Assembly (NCBI GenBank): GCA_965205735.1
Contig: OZ242179.1
Location: 1,240,001-1,304,000 of the forward strand
From: VXNE01 sp965205735
GTDB lineage: Bacteria > Pseudomonadota > Gammaproteobacteria > Pseudomonadales > Azotimanducaceae
Direction: 5' to 3'
Length of the DNA stretch: 64,000 nucleotides
Part shown: piece after piece, positions 36,845 to 45,189 of the stretch
Layout: each line of letters begins with the position of its first letter
How positions within the stretch are numbered: position 1 is the first letter of the stretch
Made by a program: the position numbers and the translations under genes
Notes under the pieces: model-generated
Told to the model about the DNA's origin: nothing
Databases searched by the model: none
Seen by the model: only the letters and a program-made list of their open reading frames with translations

Positions 36845-37078
36845 CTTGCGACACTGCCGGCCTCGTCCAACGCCATGTGATGGTGAACGCAAGGGCCGAT
36901 TCCAACGCCATGCGGCATCTCCGGTGACGGACTGTTCTTGCAATCGCAGCATCTTCCCGAAGTCGAGCGCGCCGATGAGTTCGCCCGCGCCGTGGAGAGC
37001 CACGAACCCAGCAACGTCTCGACCATGAACTCGTGGGCAAAGATCTGCTTGTAGGTGGGATCGAAAGCCACATGAGAC
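36845..37078 (-). pseudogene. Rpn-type gene 5' fragment
   Basis: Reads DPTYKQIFAHEFMVE like the intact Rpn gene at 37800-38912. It then shifts frame and continues with GALDFGKMLRLQEQSVTGDA before losing similarity. The fragment runs directly into the upstream region of the glycosyltransferase and is bordered on its 5' side by repeat array C. Confidence 0.75.
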
Positions 37079-37099
37079 AGCCACAAGGCAAACAGCGGC

Positions 37100-37360
37100 G
37101 CGCAGCCATCAATGGGGACAGCCATAGCCATCAATGGGGACAGCCATCAGGATGAGGACCGCAGGGACAGCCATGACCATGGACTGGCTGGGACAGCCAT
37201 GAAGCGGTAGCCGCAACCGCCGCGAGGACAGCCAGGGGACAGGGACAGGGGACAGAGACAGCCACAACACATGGGGACAGGGACAGCCACAACAAGCACC
37301 GCCAGAGAGGGACAGCCACATGGGGACAGCCACAAAGCAGGGGACAGGGACAGCCACGCG
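37100..37360 (+). repeat. Array C of the GGGACAGCCAT repeat family
   Basis: The densest cluster: about twelve GGGACAGCCA copies plus shorter GGGGACAGGGACAG steps within 260 bp, all in one orientation. It lies between the Rpn fragment and a decayed MATE fragment. Confidence 0.8.
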
Positions 37361-37429
37361 GTAACGCACTGCGACGACCGCAAGGCCGCTCCTGTGGGGC
37401 TGGATCTAGTTGGGGCCCGCGCCAGTGGC

Positions 37430-37560
37430 CGCGGCGGCGTGCGCCAAGCGTTGTGGATTGCGGAGGCGCGGCGGCGTACGCTCAGTAGCTATGGATCTCG
37501 GTGTGCGGCGTCGCGACGGTCGCCGTGTTGCTGCCGAACGCCGAACCCGCGTTTAGCTCC
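37430..37560 (+). pseudogene. MATE transporter internal fragment (decayed)
   Basis: DNA similarity to the region of the intact MATE gene around 41235-41315: GTGCGCCAAGCGTTGTGGAT for GTGCGCCAGGCGCTATGGAT, and the stretch CTATGGATCTCGGTGTGCGG for CTATGGATCGCGGTGTGCGG. No reading frame survives. Confidence 0.55.
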
Positions 37561-37599
37561 GGGTCTCGCCCGGTTACGGGTCCAACGCACCACGCGGGA

Positions 37600-37742
37600 A
37601 GCTCGCCCGCGCAGCCGCCCGAACCGTCCGTTATCGCATTGCCGTCCGAAACGCCGGCGGGATAGCGAAAGCGGCACGAACCGTCGAGAGCATTGCCGCG
37701 CAGACAGCGACGGCGGTGATTTCGGGAGCGAGAAGGTTCATT
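37600..37742 (-). pseudogene. gspC 5' fragment (decayed)
   Basis: Similar to 29250-29385 on the same strand, including the ATG context (GGTTCATTCGGTGC on the plus strand) and the signal-anchor region, but with indels that destroy the frame. It shows that at least part of gspC was duplicated. Confidence 0.55.
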
Positions 37743-37799
37743 CGGTGCCGCCCGTCGCCCGTCCTGCCGAGCGTCACGCGATGCGTCGTCCTTCCGGCG

Positions 37800-38912
37800 T
37801 CACGGCCCCGCGATGTCGCCGACTCGTGCGATCAACTCGTCGCCGCCGGCGCACTCGATGATCCAGTCTCCCGTCTCGGCGAGACGCTCGGGATCGTCGA
37901 TCCGCGACAGCAGGCCTGCCAGACGCTCCGCCGTGCCCGCGTCGAACTTGCGCGCCGCCAGCCGGCGCAGCAGGTCACGCTCGGCTACGATGCCCCGCTC
38001 AAGGCCGCGCTCAATGCCTCGCCTAATGCCTCGCTCAATGCCTTCTGCGCGACCTTCCGCACGCAACTTTTCCCGCTCCGCCAGGGCGCGCTCCCTGAAG
38101 AACACTTCGAGCTCACCCGACTCGTGCAACCGGTCCAATTCCGCCATGTCTTCTATCCCCAGGTCCAGTTTGAGCCGCCGCTGTGACACCCGCTGCGCCC
38201 ACAGCAGCATCAGCTCCCTTAGCGGCTTGAGTGCCGGCGCGTCCAGCCGCCGGCGCAACGCCGCCACCTGCGCCGCGACACGCTCGAGAGATGGGTTCTC
38301 CAACCCCGCCAGCAGCGCCGCAGCGTTGTCCATTCGCAAATCGTCCGCCCCCATCCGAGCCGTGTCAAGCAACAGGTAGCCATCGCCCGAGAACAGCGGG
38401 TCGTCCCGAGACGCGACGCTTGAACTCCCATGCCAAGCCTCCGACGCGCCCGGGGTCACCAGGTCGATCACCCGCGGCGCGGCGCTCCACGGCGAGTTTC
38501 CGTTGTAGATGACGATCGGCAGGACCGGCCGCAATCGACTCGTGGAGAGGAAGTCCTTGCCTCGCAATAGCTCCATGTGAAAGTTGTCCACGTAGTTGCG
38601 AATGCGCAGCGGCATCAAAAAGTCGACTTGGGCCTGGAACTCAAGCACAAGGACCAGATACAGCCACGTATCGTCGCCCTCGTCTTCCGACCGACCACGA
38701 AAGCGTACGCGCCAGACCATGTCATCGGCGTACGGGCGCGGATATTCGGCATCTCCGGTAACGGACTGTTCTTGCAATCGCACCATCTTGCCGAAGTCGA
38801 GCGCGTCGACGAGTTCGCTGGCACCGTGGAGGTCGGCCACGAACCAGCGCATCATCTCCTCGACCATGAACTCGTGGGCGAAGATCTGCTTGTAGGTGGG
38901 GTCGGGATTCAC
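37800..38912 (-). CDS. Rpn-family recombination-promoting nuclease/putative transposase
   Basis: GTG 38912 starts at the family N-terminus (NPDPTYKQIFAHEFMVEEMM); the frame is open to 38978 from a TTG. The PD-(D/E)XK-type core includes MVRLQEQSV, WLYLVLVLEFQAQVDFLMPL with E-x-Q, and PVLPIVIYNGNSPW. The tail has the Glu/Arg/Gly-rich helix (GIRRGIERGLERGI) and a C-terminal helical domain. Rpn proteins are DNA nucleases that promote recombination. Its 5' end and flank were copied at least twice in this region (36845-37078; 40630-40870). Confidence 0.85.
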   Translation of the reverse strand: MNPDPTYKQIFAHEFMVEEMMRWFVADLHGASELVDALDFGKMVRLQEQSVTGDAEYPRPYADDMVWRVRFRGRSEDEGDDTWLYLVLVLEFQAQVDFLMPLRIRNYVDNFHMELLRGKDFLSTSRLRPVLPIVIYNGNSPWSAAPRVIDLVTPGASEAWHGSSSVASRDDPLFSGDGYLLLDTARMGADDLRMDNAAALLAGLENPSLERVAAQVAALRRRLDAPALKPLRELMLLWAQRVSQRRLKLDLGIEDMAELDRLHESGELEVFFRERALAEREKLRAEGRAEGIERGIRRGIERGLERGIVAERDLLRRLAARKFDAGTAERLAGLLSRIDDPERLAETGDWIIECAGGDELIARVGDIAGP

Positions 38913-39146
38913 CCTCGCGACGGTAACGCGGGAAAACTCGGCGGGCCAACGGACATCGACCGTTCCTCGCGCGGCCAATCACCGCTTTTTGCGTGGGAGA
39001 TGTCCGGGGGTCGCAGCCCGGGGCGCGCCCCTTACGAGGCGGAGTACCCGGCTGGAACGACCCCAACTGACGCGCCCATGATGGGCCGCATCTTGGGTTC
39101 CGTGTTGTAGCATGCGCCGCCTCTCGCTCAACACCCGATATACCCC

Positions 39147-39330
39147 ATGAATCGCTGGCCAGTGCAGGCGGAGTTCCGCTCGCTCGGCGTGCTCGCCGTG
39201 CCCATCATCATCACGCAATTCGCGCAGATGGGGATGGGCGTGGCCGACGCCATCATGGCGGGCCGGGTAGCGCGACCGACCTCGCGGGGATCGCCCTCGG
39301 CGGCAACCTGTACTGGCCGCTGATGCTGTC
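39147..39330 (+). pseudogene. MATE transporter 5' fragment 2
   Basis: Starts MNRWPVQAEFRSLGVLAVPI at ATG 39147, identical in layout to the intact gene. A one-base deletion at about 39268 (CGGGTAGCGCG for CGGGTCAGCGCG) breaks the frame, and similarity ends after TGTACTGGCCGCTGATGCTG. Confidence 0.85.
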
Positions 39331-39472
39331 ACGGCCGACAAGGGCGTGCAGCGGCGCTTCCTGGCTCAGGTATTCCCCTTCTTCGAATGCTGTCCCCAGT
39401 ACAGACCGCACTGGCCGACCCGCGCCGCCAGCCGTATGCATCAAATGGCCCGGTGCCAACATGTGGTCCAAC

Positions 39473-40009
39473 TCACGGACGCAGAAACGGAAACGCTTCC
39501 TCGACGGTGTAAGACAGGTCGTAAATGCTCGCAAAGTCGTACTGTCGACCGAGTTTGGGAACCCAGTAGCGACCGTGCGCCAGCCAGTGCCGATAGCCGA
39601 ACGCGCTGCGGATGTCTCCTACCAATCTCGTCGACACGTCGGAATGGGCCTTGCAGGCGTCCAGCAGGTCGTCCGAGAGTGAAACCTTTAACTCCTTTGC
39701 GCGGTAGAGCGCCAGGAAAGCTCTCGAAAGGTCATCCTTCATTCTCCCGTAGCACCGCAGCAGAAAGTCAACGCGAAAAGATGCCTCAACAGAGGCGAGT
39801 ACTGTCATCGCAGAAGCTGCACCCGCCTCGTATAGTCTGCCATCGGGTTCCTCAAGCACTTCCTCCGAAGTGTAAGACGCGAAACGGGCCGCGAATTCGG
39901 AGCCAGGTTCCGAGTAGTACTGGTGAATCGCGCTCTCCAGGACCGCGTGATGTTCGGCAATCTGGTTCGGGGCGAGGCGCTCATCAGAGAACGAGACCCG
40001 TCTAGCCAC
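39473..40009 (-). CDS. HEPN-like protein (possible RNase) of a two-gene unit
   Basis: The 178-aa all-helical protein ends with FGYRHWLAHGRYW, which fits the R-x4-H motif (RHWLAH) of HEPN ribonucleases, in the expected place near the end of a helical bundle after DACKAHSDVSTRLVGDIRSA. Many toxins and abortive-infection effectors are HEPN proteins, but some relatives are non-catalytic. Its start overlaps the end of the preceding gene by 8 bases, so the two are co-translated. Exact family unknown. The pair sits in an insertion between two MATE copies. Confidence 0.55.
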   Translation of the reverse strand: MARRVSFSDERLAPNQIAEHHAVLESAIHQYYSEPGSEFAARFASYTSEEVLEEPDGRLYEAGAASAMTVLASVEASFRVDFLLRCYGRMKDDLSRAFLALYRAKELKVSLSDDLLDACKAHSDVSTRLVGDIRSAFGYRHWLAHGRYWVPKLGRQYDFASIYDLSYTVEEAFPFLRP

Positions 40010-40553
40010 TCGAGACTTCCATGATCGCGTCCCGAAACGAATCCTCGGTGAACGCGATCACGGTGGCGTCAGGCGGCTTCGTCGCGATATACCAGCCCGC
40101 ATGATCGACCCTCCCACGCACCATTGAGCGACTCGCCTGCTCGACCTCCTCGCCGCCACCCGCAATGGCGATCCTCATGGCCGGTCCTCCTTCTTCGAGG
40201 TAAACGATCCTCAGGGTCTTTCGGACCCCCGACAGGTCTACACGGCCTCTTGAGCCGATCAACAGTGTCCCGATCGGCTTTGCGACAACCTTGTCCTGAC
40301 CGAAGGTGAATGTGAGCTTATCCACCTCGTAGGTCCCCAAGTACTCCTCCGTGAGCTGCGTACGACTACGCTCAATGCGGATCGCACCCGACTCCGCGTA
40401 CGGCCTCAGGTATCTCTCCATGCTCGAATACAGGCCGCTTAGATCTCGAAGCCAGTTTGCTCGTCTGTTTTTCCAGTCCACCGTTTTCGCGGCTGCCGCG
40501 TTTTCCCGCGCGGTCTGCCGCTTGACGAACTCATCGAATGTCTTGGCTTGCAT
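40002..40553 (-). CDS. Hypothetical partner of the HEPN-like protein
   Basis: The 183-aa protein begins MQAKTFDEFVKRQTARENAA. It has a charged helical N-terminal half (DWKNRRANWLRDLSGLYSSM) and a beta-rich second half (EYLGTYEVDKLTFTFGQDKV, KPIGTLLIGSRGRVDLSG). No known domain is recognised. The overlap with the HEPN-like gene (last 8 bases) suggests an antitoxin or sensor partner, but this is inference. Confidence 0.6.
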   Translation of the reverse strand: MQAKTFDEFVKRQTARENAAAAKTVDWKNRRANWLRDLSGLYSSMERYLRPYAESGAIRIERSRTQLTEEYLGTYEVDKLTFTFGQDKVVAKPIGTLLIGSRGRVDLSGVRKTLRIVYLEEGGPAMRIAIAGGGEEVEQASRSMVRGRVDHAGWYIATKPPDATVIAFTEDSFRDAIMEVSSG

Positions 40554-40629
40554 CGCAGCAACAAGTCCTTGGTAACGTCAGTCTACGATTGTCCCATGCG
40601 CCGACCCTCCAGGCGACTCTCAGCCCTGT

Positions 40630-40870
40630 CCCGGGCAAAGATCTGCCTGTAGGTGCCCCACAGACGGCGCCTTCGGCTTAGCTCGTGGCCCCCGCGCCAA
40701 CCATGGAAGCAGAATCGGGTTTCATGGCCGCGAGCGTAACGCGCCAAAACGCAGCGAGCCAACGGACATCGACCGTTCCTCCCCTGGCGAATCGCTGCTT
40801 TTTGCGTGAGAAGCGCCAGGCGTCACAGACCGGGTCGCCCCAGATGAGGCACGGCGAGCGGCCGGGATGG
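40630..40870 (-). pseudogene. Copy of the Rpn gene start and upstream flank
   Basis: 40630-40665 encodes GTYRQIFAR, a trace of PTYKQIFAH. 40720-40850 resembles 38900-39000, the upstream side of the intact Rpn gene (shared segments include CAACGGACATCGACCGTTCC and a CGCTGCTTTTTGCGTG-like run). It immediately precedes the intact MATE gene, as the original flank precedes MATE fragment 2, so a segment spanning Rpn start and MATE was duplicated. Confidence 0.65.
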
Positions 40871-40967
40871 AGCCGCCCTCTCGCAGCCGCCCTCAAGTGC
40901 GCAACTTCATCCGCGGGTGTCGAGGATGTAGTATGCGCGGCCTCTCGCTTACGACCCGATGCATCCC

Positions 40968-42344
40968 ATGAATCGCTGGCCAGCGCTGGCGGAGTTCCGC
41001 TCGCTCGGCGTGCTCGCCGTGCCCATCATCATCACGCAGCTCGCGCAGATGGGCATGGGCGTCGCGGACGCCATCATGGCGGGACGGGTAAGCGCGACCG
41101 AGCTCGCTGGGATCGCCCTCGGCGGCAATCTGTACTGGCCGCTGATGCTGTTGATGTCCGGGATCGTGATGGCCGTGACGCCTACCGTCTCGCAACTGCA
41201 CGGTGCCGGACGCATCGCCGACACCGGCGCCGTCGTGCGCCAGGCGCTATGGATCGCGGTGTGCGGCGGCGCGATGGTCGCCGTGCTGCTGCAGTACGTG
41301 GAGCCCGCGTATCGCCTGTTGGGCGTCGACGAACGCGCGATCCCGGTAGCCACGGGCTATCTACGCGCCGCGAGCCTCGGCCTGCCGGCGATGCTGTGCT
41401 ACGTCGCCCTGCGCTGCCTGTGCGAGGGCATGTCCTGGACGCGACCGGCGATGTTCATCGGGCTCTCCATGCTGGCCATCAAGGTGGCGCTCAACTGGCT
41501 CTTCATCCATGGCCAGCCGGCGCTCGGCATCCCCGCCATGGGCGGCGTCGGCTGCGGCTGGTCGACGGCTATCGTGATGGCCTGCTCGCTGCTCGTCATG
41601 ATCATCGTCGTGTCGGCATCAAGGGCGCGGGCATCGGGCGTTTTCTCGGCGTTTTCCCGGCCGGAACCGGCCCAGATCGGACGTCTGCTGCGACTGGGAG
41701 TCCCGATCGGCCTGGCGCTGTTCGTGGAGGTTGCATTCTTCTCGGCGGCAACGCTGCTGATCGGACGCCTCGGGGTCGACACCGTCGCCGCGCATCAGAT
41801 CGCCTTCAACATCGTGGGGGTCTCGTTCATGGTGCCCCTGGCGCTCGGCATGGCGGCGACCATCCGCGTCGGCTTCAACGTCGGCGCCGACGATTTCGCC
41901 GGGGCAAGCAGGTCGGCGTGGGTGGCGACCTCCGCCGCGGTCGTATGGGGCGTCGTCTTCGCCGTCACCCTGTTGATCTGGCGGCACGACCTCGTCGGCC
42001 TGTATACAAAGGAAACGGATGTGGTTCAGCTCGCCGCCGGGCTGCTCCTGCTCGGCGCCCTGTTCCAGGTCTTCGACGGCCCCCAGGCGACGCTGATGGG
42101 CACCCTGCGCGGCTACAAGGACACCCGCGCGCCGATGGTGATCGCGCTCGTCGCCTACTGGCTGTTCGGGCTGCCGGTGGGCGCGGTCCTGTGCTTCGGA
42201 CTCTGGAGCATCCCCGGAATCGGCGTACACGGCATGTGGTGGGGGCTCGTGGTCGGGCTGGTCGTCGTGGCGGCCGCGTTGTTCGCCCGGCTTGCGCGGG
42301 TCTCCGGCGATCCAGTGCGGGTGGCCCAGCTCAGGCTGCGGTGA
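40968..42344 (+). CDS. MATE family multidrug/Na+ antiporter (intact copy)
   Basis: A 459-aa inner-membrane transporter with twelve hydrophobic helices in two related halves. The MATE signature shows in SLGVLAVPIIITQLAQMGMG, then VADAIMAGRVS (helix 1-2), and in the second half FVEVAFFSAATLLIGRLG, then HQIAFNIVGVSF. It exports cationic drugs or metabolites in exchange for Na+ or H+. ATG 40968 is common to all copies; an in-frame ATG at 40959 is absent from fragment 2. The upstream region, with a TAGTAT-like -10 at about 40929, is conserved in front of fragments 1 and 2. Confidence 0.92.
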   Translation: MNRWPALAEFRSLGVLAVPIIITQLAQMGMGVADAIMAGRVSATELAGIALGGNLYWPLMLLMSGIVMAVTPTVSQLHGAGRIADTGAVVRQALWIAVCGGAMVAVLLQYVEPAYRLLGVDERAIPVATGYLRAASLGLPAMLCYVALRCLCEGMSWTRPAMFIGLSMLAIKVALNWLFIHGQPALGIPAMGGVGCGWSTAIVMACSLLVMIIVVSASRARASGVFSAFSRPEPAQIGRLLRLGVPIGLALFVEVAFFSAATLLIGRLGVDTVAAHQIAFNIVGVSFMVPLALGMAATIRVGFNVGADDFAGASRSAWVATSAAVVWGVVFAVTLLIWRHDLVGLYTKETDVVQLAAGLLLLGALFQVFDGPQATLMGTLRGYKDTRAPMVIALVAYWLFGLPVGAVLCFGLWSIPGIGVHGMWWGLVVGLVVVAAALFARLARVSGDPVRVAQLRLR

Positions 42345-42544
42345 TCGGGGGCGCGTTGGTTGGGCGCTGTGCTCGTCCGAGGTCGGACATTGGCCGGCCC
42401 AAACCCGCAGTCGACCGAACGCGCCGCGAGCAGGTGTGCGGGACACCCTCACTCCCCGTTGCGCACGCGTAGCACGGACATCGCGATCAACTTTACGTAA
42501 ACTCAAACGACTTCGTGTTTCAAATGCCGTAACCGGAAATCGCA

Positions 42545-42844
42545 GTGACCAAGATGACAATCTACGTGGGGAGCCAACCCGGCGGATGCCCGTTTGAGCT
42601 TGAGCCCCGTAGTCGAGAGTTGCTGAAAGTCACAAGGGCCGACGACACTCCCTTGCCGAGAAGTATTTTTGTCGGGTTCGATACCAAACAGGACTTTATT
42701 GCAGTTCTTGGCAAGGAAGAACTCCGCCGTACCATCGCCGAGCTCCTCACCGGCATGGAAATGAATTCGTTGAGTCAAATCGGAGACGTGGAGTTTCTGG
42801 ACCCCAGGCGCAAATTGGCCGCCTTCGATCCAAACGCCGTTTGA
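42545..42844 (+). CDS. Small hypothetical protein coupled to a nuclease-like gene
   Basis: The 99-aa protein (MTKMTIYVGSQPGGCPFELE) has an alternating strand/helix pattern and ends VEFLDPRRKLAAFDPNAV. Its TGA shares one base with the next ATG (TGATG), so the two are translationally coupled. No domain recognised. Possible immunity or regulatory partner (inference). Confidence 0.5.
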   Translation: MTKMTIYVGSQPGGCPFELEPRSRELLKVTRADDTPLPRSIFVGFDTKQDFIAVLGKEELRRTIAELLTGMEMNSLSQIGDVEFLDPRRKLAAFDPNAV

Positions 42845-43308
42845 TGGCTCGTCGAAACCTCTATACCGGCAAAGCCGGCGAGCGTGCCGTAGTCGCGCAA
42901 TTCCTGATTCGGGAATGGAAGGTAGCCGTGCCCGAAGTCGACGTGGGAGACGACTTGTTCGTGGCCCGAAGCCCCGCCGCTTTCGTTCCAGTACAAGTCA
43001 AGACGTGCCGTGCGACCCAACTCAAAACGTCGTACTTCGGCCAGTTCCGGATCCCGATCGAGCAGATGATAACGCCCCGAATACCTGAACTCGTCTGCGT
43101 TTTCGCTGTTTACCATGACGCCAACTGGTCCGACTTCGTGCTGGTCCCGCGGCCCGATTTGCATACCGAACACGTTGTGCATGGCACGGGTAGCGTGAGC
43201 GGCCAACATATAACTCTTCGAATCTCATTCGATGCCACGAGGGTCCGCTGCAGCGGCCGAGACTGGTCAACCTACCGGGCTAATTGGTCAGCCATTCCCG
43301 ACCTGTAG
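42844..43308 (+). CDS. PD-(D/E)XK-like nuclease domain protein
   Basis: The 154-aa protein starts GKAGERAVVAQFLIREWKVA with an acidic strand (VPEVDVGDDLFVARS) and a following VPVQVKTCRA. The order E...D...(E/Q)-x-K is that of small PD-(D/E)XK endonucleases, with Gln in place of Glu as in some families. The second half is beta-rich (FVLVPRPDLHTEHVVHG). It is coupled to the small gene upstream. Role could be restriction-like or part of a mobile unit; not certain. Confidence 0.5.
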   Translation: MARRNLYTGKAGERAVVAQFLIREWKVAVPEVDVGDDLFVARSPAAFVPVQVKTCRATQLKTSYFGQFRIPIEQMITPRIPELVCVFAVYHDANWSDFVLVPRPDLHTEHVVHGTGSVSGQHITLRISFDATRVRCSGRDWSTYRANWSAIPDL

Positions 43309-43429
43309 GCCAACAACCCATCGAGCACCCGCCGCGGCGGTGAGTGCCGGACAAAGCAGTTCGGCCACAGCGTGGAATTGGCGATAATCGCGTTGTGCTC
43401 GCCCGGGATCGACCACGAGCTTCTTGGGG

Positions 43430-43485
43430 TCGGTCGCGGGGATCGGCGTATGCCGCATGCAGTGGGGGCTCATGGTCGCGCGAGC
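43430..43485 (+). pseudogene. MATE transporter 3' micro-fragment
   Basis: About 45 bases (ATCGGCGTATGCCGCATG, then CAGTGGGGGCTCATGGTCG) correspond to 42221-42262 of the intact MATE gene (GIGVHGMWWGLVVG). The bases just before it (CACGAGCTTCTTGGGG) resemble part of gspM at 46477-46493. Confidence 0.45.
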
Positions 43486-43488
43486 GAG

Positions 43489-43765
43489 TCACCTAGCGGC
43501 GCGCAACTTCTCGTCGACACCAGCCAAAAACTTGGCTCCGCAATTGAGGACCGCCTGAGTGTATCGGACCATTCGCTGCCTCGGCCGAGTCTTGCGGCTC
43601 CGTTTGGGCTGATCGAAGTCGATGTCCATCTCGTGTGCAATCTCGTTCCGTACCCGGAATATGTCGTCAAACAGGCGCATGTTCTCGATGACATCGTGGG
43701 ATCGCAGATCGAAAAAAGAACCGCACCTGAGGATTTGCGCCTTGGACTGAAGACTCCGCGACGTT
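43489..43765 (-). pseudogene. C-terminal part of another HEPN-type protein
   Basis: The open frame gives FFDLRSHDVIENMRLFDDIF, then RVRNEIAHEMDIDFDQPKRS, with RNEIAH as an R-x4-H HEPN motif. It ends at 43489 (VDEKLRAAR). No start codon precedes the conserved part except internal ATG 43680, so the N-terminus is missing. It is not closely similar to the HEPN-like gene at 39473. Confidence 0.55.
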
Positions 43766-43789
43766 AGGTTACAGGTTCGGGTTCAAAGG

Positions 43790-44265
43790 CCATTAGGCGT
43801 CTGAGACCAATGCGTACAGATCTATGTCTTCAGCGCCAAAAGGCGGCAACGTGGTTTCGATGGCACCTGGATGACCCGGATAGCCCGGACTGTCTGGATC
43901 CGACGGACGGCCTGGATACCCCCGGAATGGGTGATCACGGAAGCGGTAAAGCCTTTGCCCGCCCTCCGGACCCACAATGGTCCCGAGTTAGTAACCTCCC
44001 TTCGTCACTACCTCGTTTTCATTCTCGTTCCACGGCGTCCAGCCGAGCAGGTTGCCATGGCGCCCAAATACGAACTTGCCGGACGCGAAAGCGATCCAAC
44101 GCCCCCCAGAGTCGAACAGATAGCGAACTGCCATAGCGAGCATAGCTTAACTCCCCGACACCAAAACCAAAGTCTGCCTATCGCTGGAAGCTATTGTTAC
44201 CAATAGATTTTATGATTGCCCGAGAGCATTGCGGCCGACAACGGAGATTGATCCATCCCGCGCGT
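43790..44265. other. No gene recognised
   Basis: Short low-complexity stretch with repeated GGAT/CCGGA steps at 43870-43935 and otherwise featureless sequence. No frame has a credible start or family similarity. Confidence 0.3.
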
Positions 44266-44269
44266 GAGA

Positions 44270-44562
44270 AATCGCTCGTTCTTGCGTAGGAAGCGTCGTA
44301 CCCGGTGCCACCGCCAACCCAGGGGCGCTGTCACGGATATTCAGTCTATTCGGGAGATCGACACCGGGCTCAAACCGGGGAGACAAGACGGGCAAAAACT
44401 CGAACCAGTTCGGCTAACGGGGCGCAATCCTGATGATCGGATCGCACGCGCCGAAGGGTCATCTGGCATCTGCCCGCCATCAACACGCAGCGCGCGCAGA
44501 TGGGCATGGGTGTCGCCGACGCCAACATGGCCGGACCGGTTAGCGCGACCGTTCTCGCGGGG
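44270..44562 (+). pseudogene. Decayed copy of the Rpn-flank/MATE 5' segment
   Basis: 44270-44310 resembles the Rpn upstream flank (AATCGCTCGTTCTTGCGTAG for AATCGCTGCTTTTTGCGTGA). 44485-44562 resembles the MATE 5' region (CGCGCAGATGGGCATGGGTG) up to GTTCTCGCGGGG. The MITE at 44563 starts there, and MATE sequence resumes after it. Confidence 0.6.
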
Positions 44563-44812
44563 CTAGCCCGCATATTGCACCAAGCCGCTTGTTGATCAAT
44601 TGAATGTTTTTTGGTTTCAATAGGTTATTTACGTTTTGCAGAGCTTCTGCCGGAAACAAATTGCGCTGGCCGCGCCCTCGCTGGTCTTTTGCCCGCAGGC
44701 GCGCACGTGGTCGCTACACCATAAGCGGTGGCTATGCTTCCGCTCCCGAGCACGCGCCTGCGGGCAAAATCCTGCGCGATCATCGCGGCCCTTGGTGCAA
44801 TATGCGGGCTAG
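44563..44812. mobile_element. 250-bp MITE, copy 1, inside a MATE remnant
   Basis: Ends are inverted repeats (CTAGCCCGCATATTGCACCA on the left and its complement on the right). The CTAG at each tip is probably the 4-bp target duplication, leaving a 242-bp element that begins CCCGCATAT. A subterminal inverted pair (GCCCGCAGGCGCGCACG and CGCGCCTGCGGGC) could make a hairpin. It carries no gene. It has the same length and about 80% of the sequence of copy 2. Ends and 4-bp duplications fit IS1380-type elements (inference). Confidence 0.85.
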
Positions 44813-45108
44813 CCATCGGCGCCCTGTTCCAAGTCTTCGACGGCCCCCAGGCGACACTGATGGGCACCCTGCGCGGCTACAAGGACACCCGCGCGCCGAT
44901 GGTGATCGCGCTCGTCGCCTACTGGCTGTTCGGGCTGCCGGTGGGCGCGGTCCTGTGCTTCGGACTCTGGAGCATCCCCGGAATCGGCGTACACGGCATG
45001 TGGTGGGGGCTCGTGGTCGGGCTGGTCGTCGTGGCGACCGCGTTGTTCGCCCGGCTTGCGCGGGTCTCCGGCGATCCAGTGCGGGTGGCGCAGCTCAGGC
45101 TGCGGTGA
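44813..45108 (+). pseudogene. MATE transporter 3' fragment
   Basis: Encodes LFQVFDGPQATLMGTLRGYK through PVRVAQLRLR and the stop, almost identical to the last 95 residues of the intact gene (one residue differs in VVVATALFARL). It follows the MITE directly. An open frame from 44728 through the MITE is accidental. Confidence 0.9.
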
Positions 45109-45139
45109 TCGGGCTGCTGCTGCTGGCACCCTTGTTTTT

Positions 45140-45179
45140 CGGACACTACTGTCGATGGCACCCCGACACTACTGTCCGA
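45140..45179 (+). promoter_or_regulatory. Candidate HicAB operator
   Basis: Two copies of GACACTACTGTC (45142-45153 and 45165-45176), each with palindromic arms GACA/TGTC, 23 bp apart, with outer TCGGACA/TGTCCGA symmetry. They sit 14 bases before the hicA start, where the HicB antitoxin would bind to repress its own operon. Confidence 0.5.
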
Positions 45180-45189
45180 TGATTAGCCA

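Noticed and set aside
37100..37360. Clusters of a short repeat with spacers as possible CRISPR arrays
   Set aside because: The repeated core is only about 11 bases, spacers vary from 0 to 80 bases, copies occur in both orientations, and no cas gene is present.
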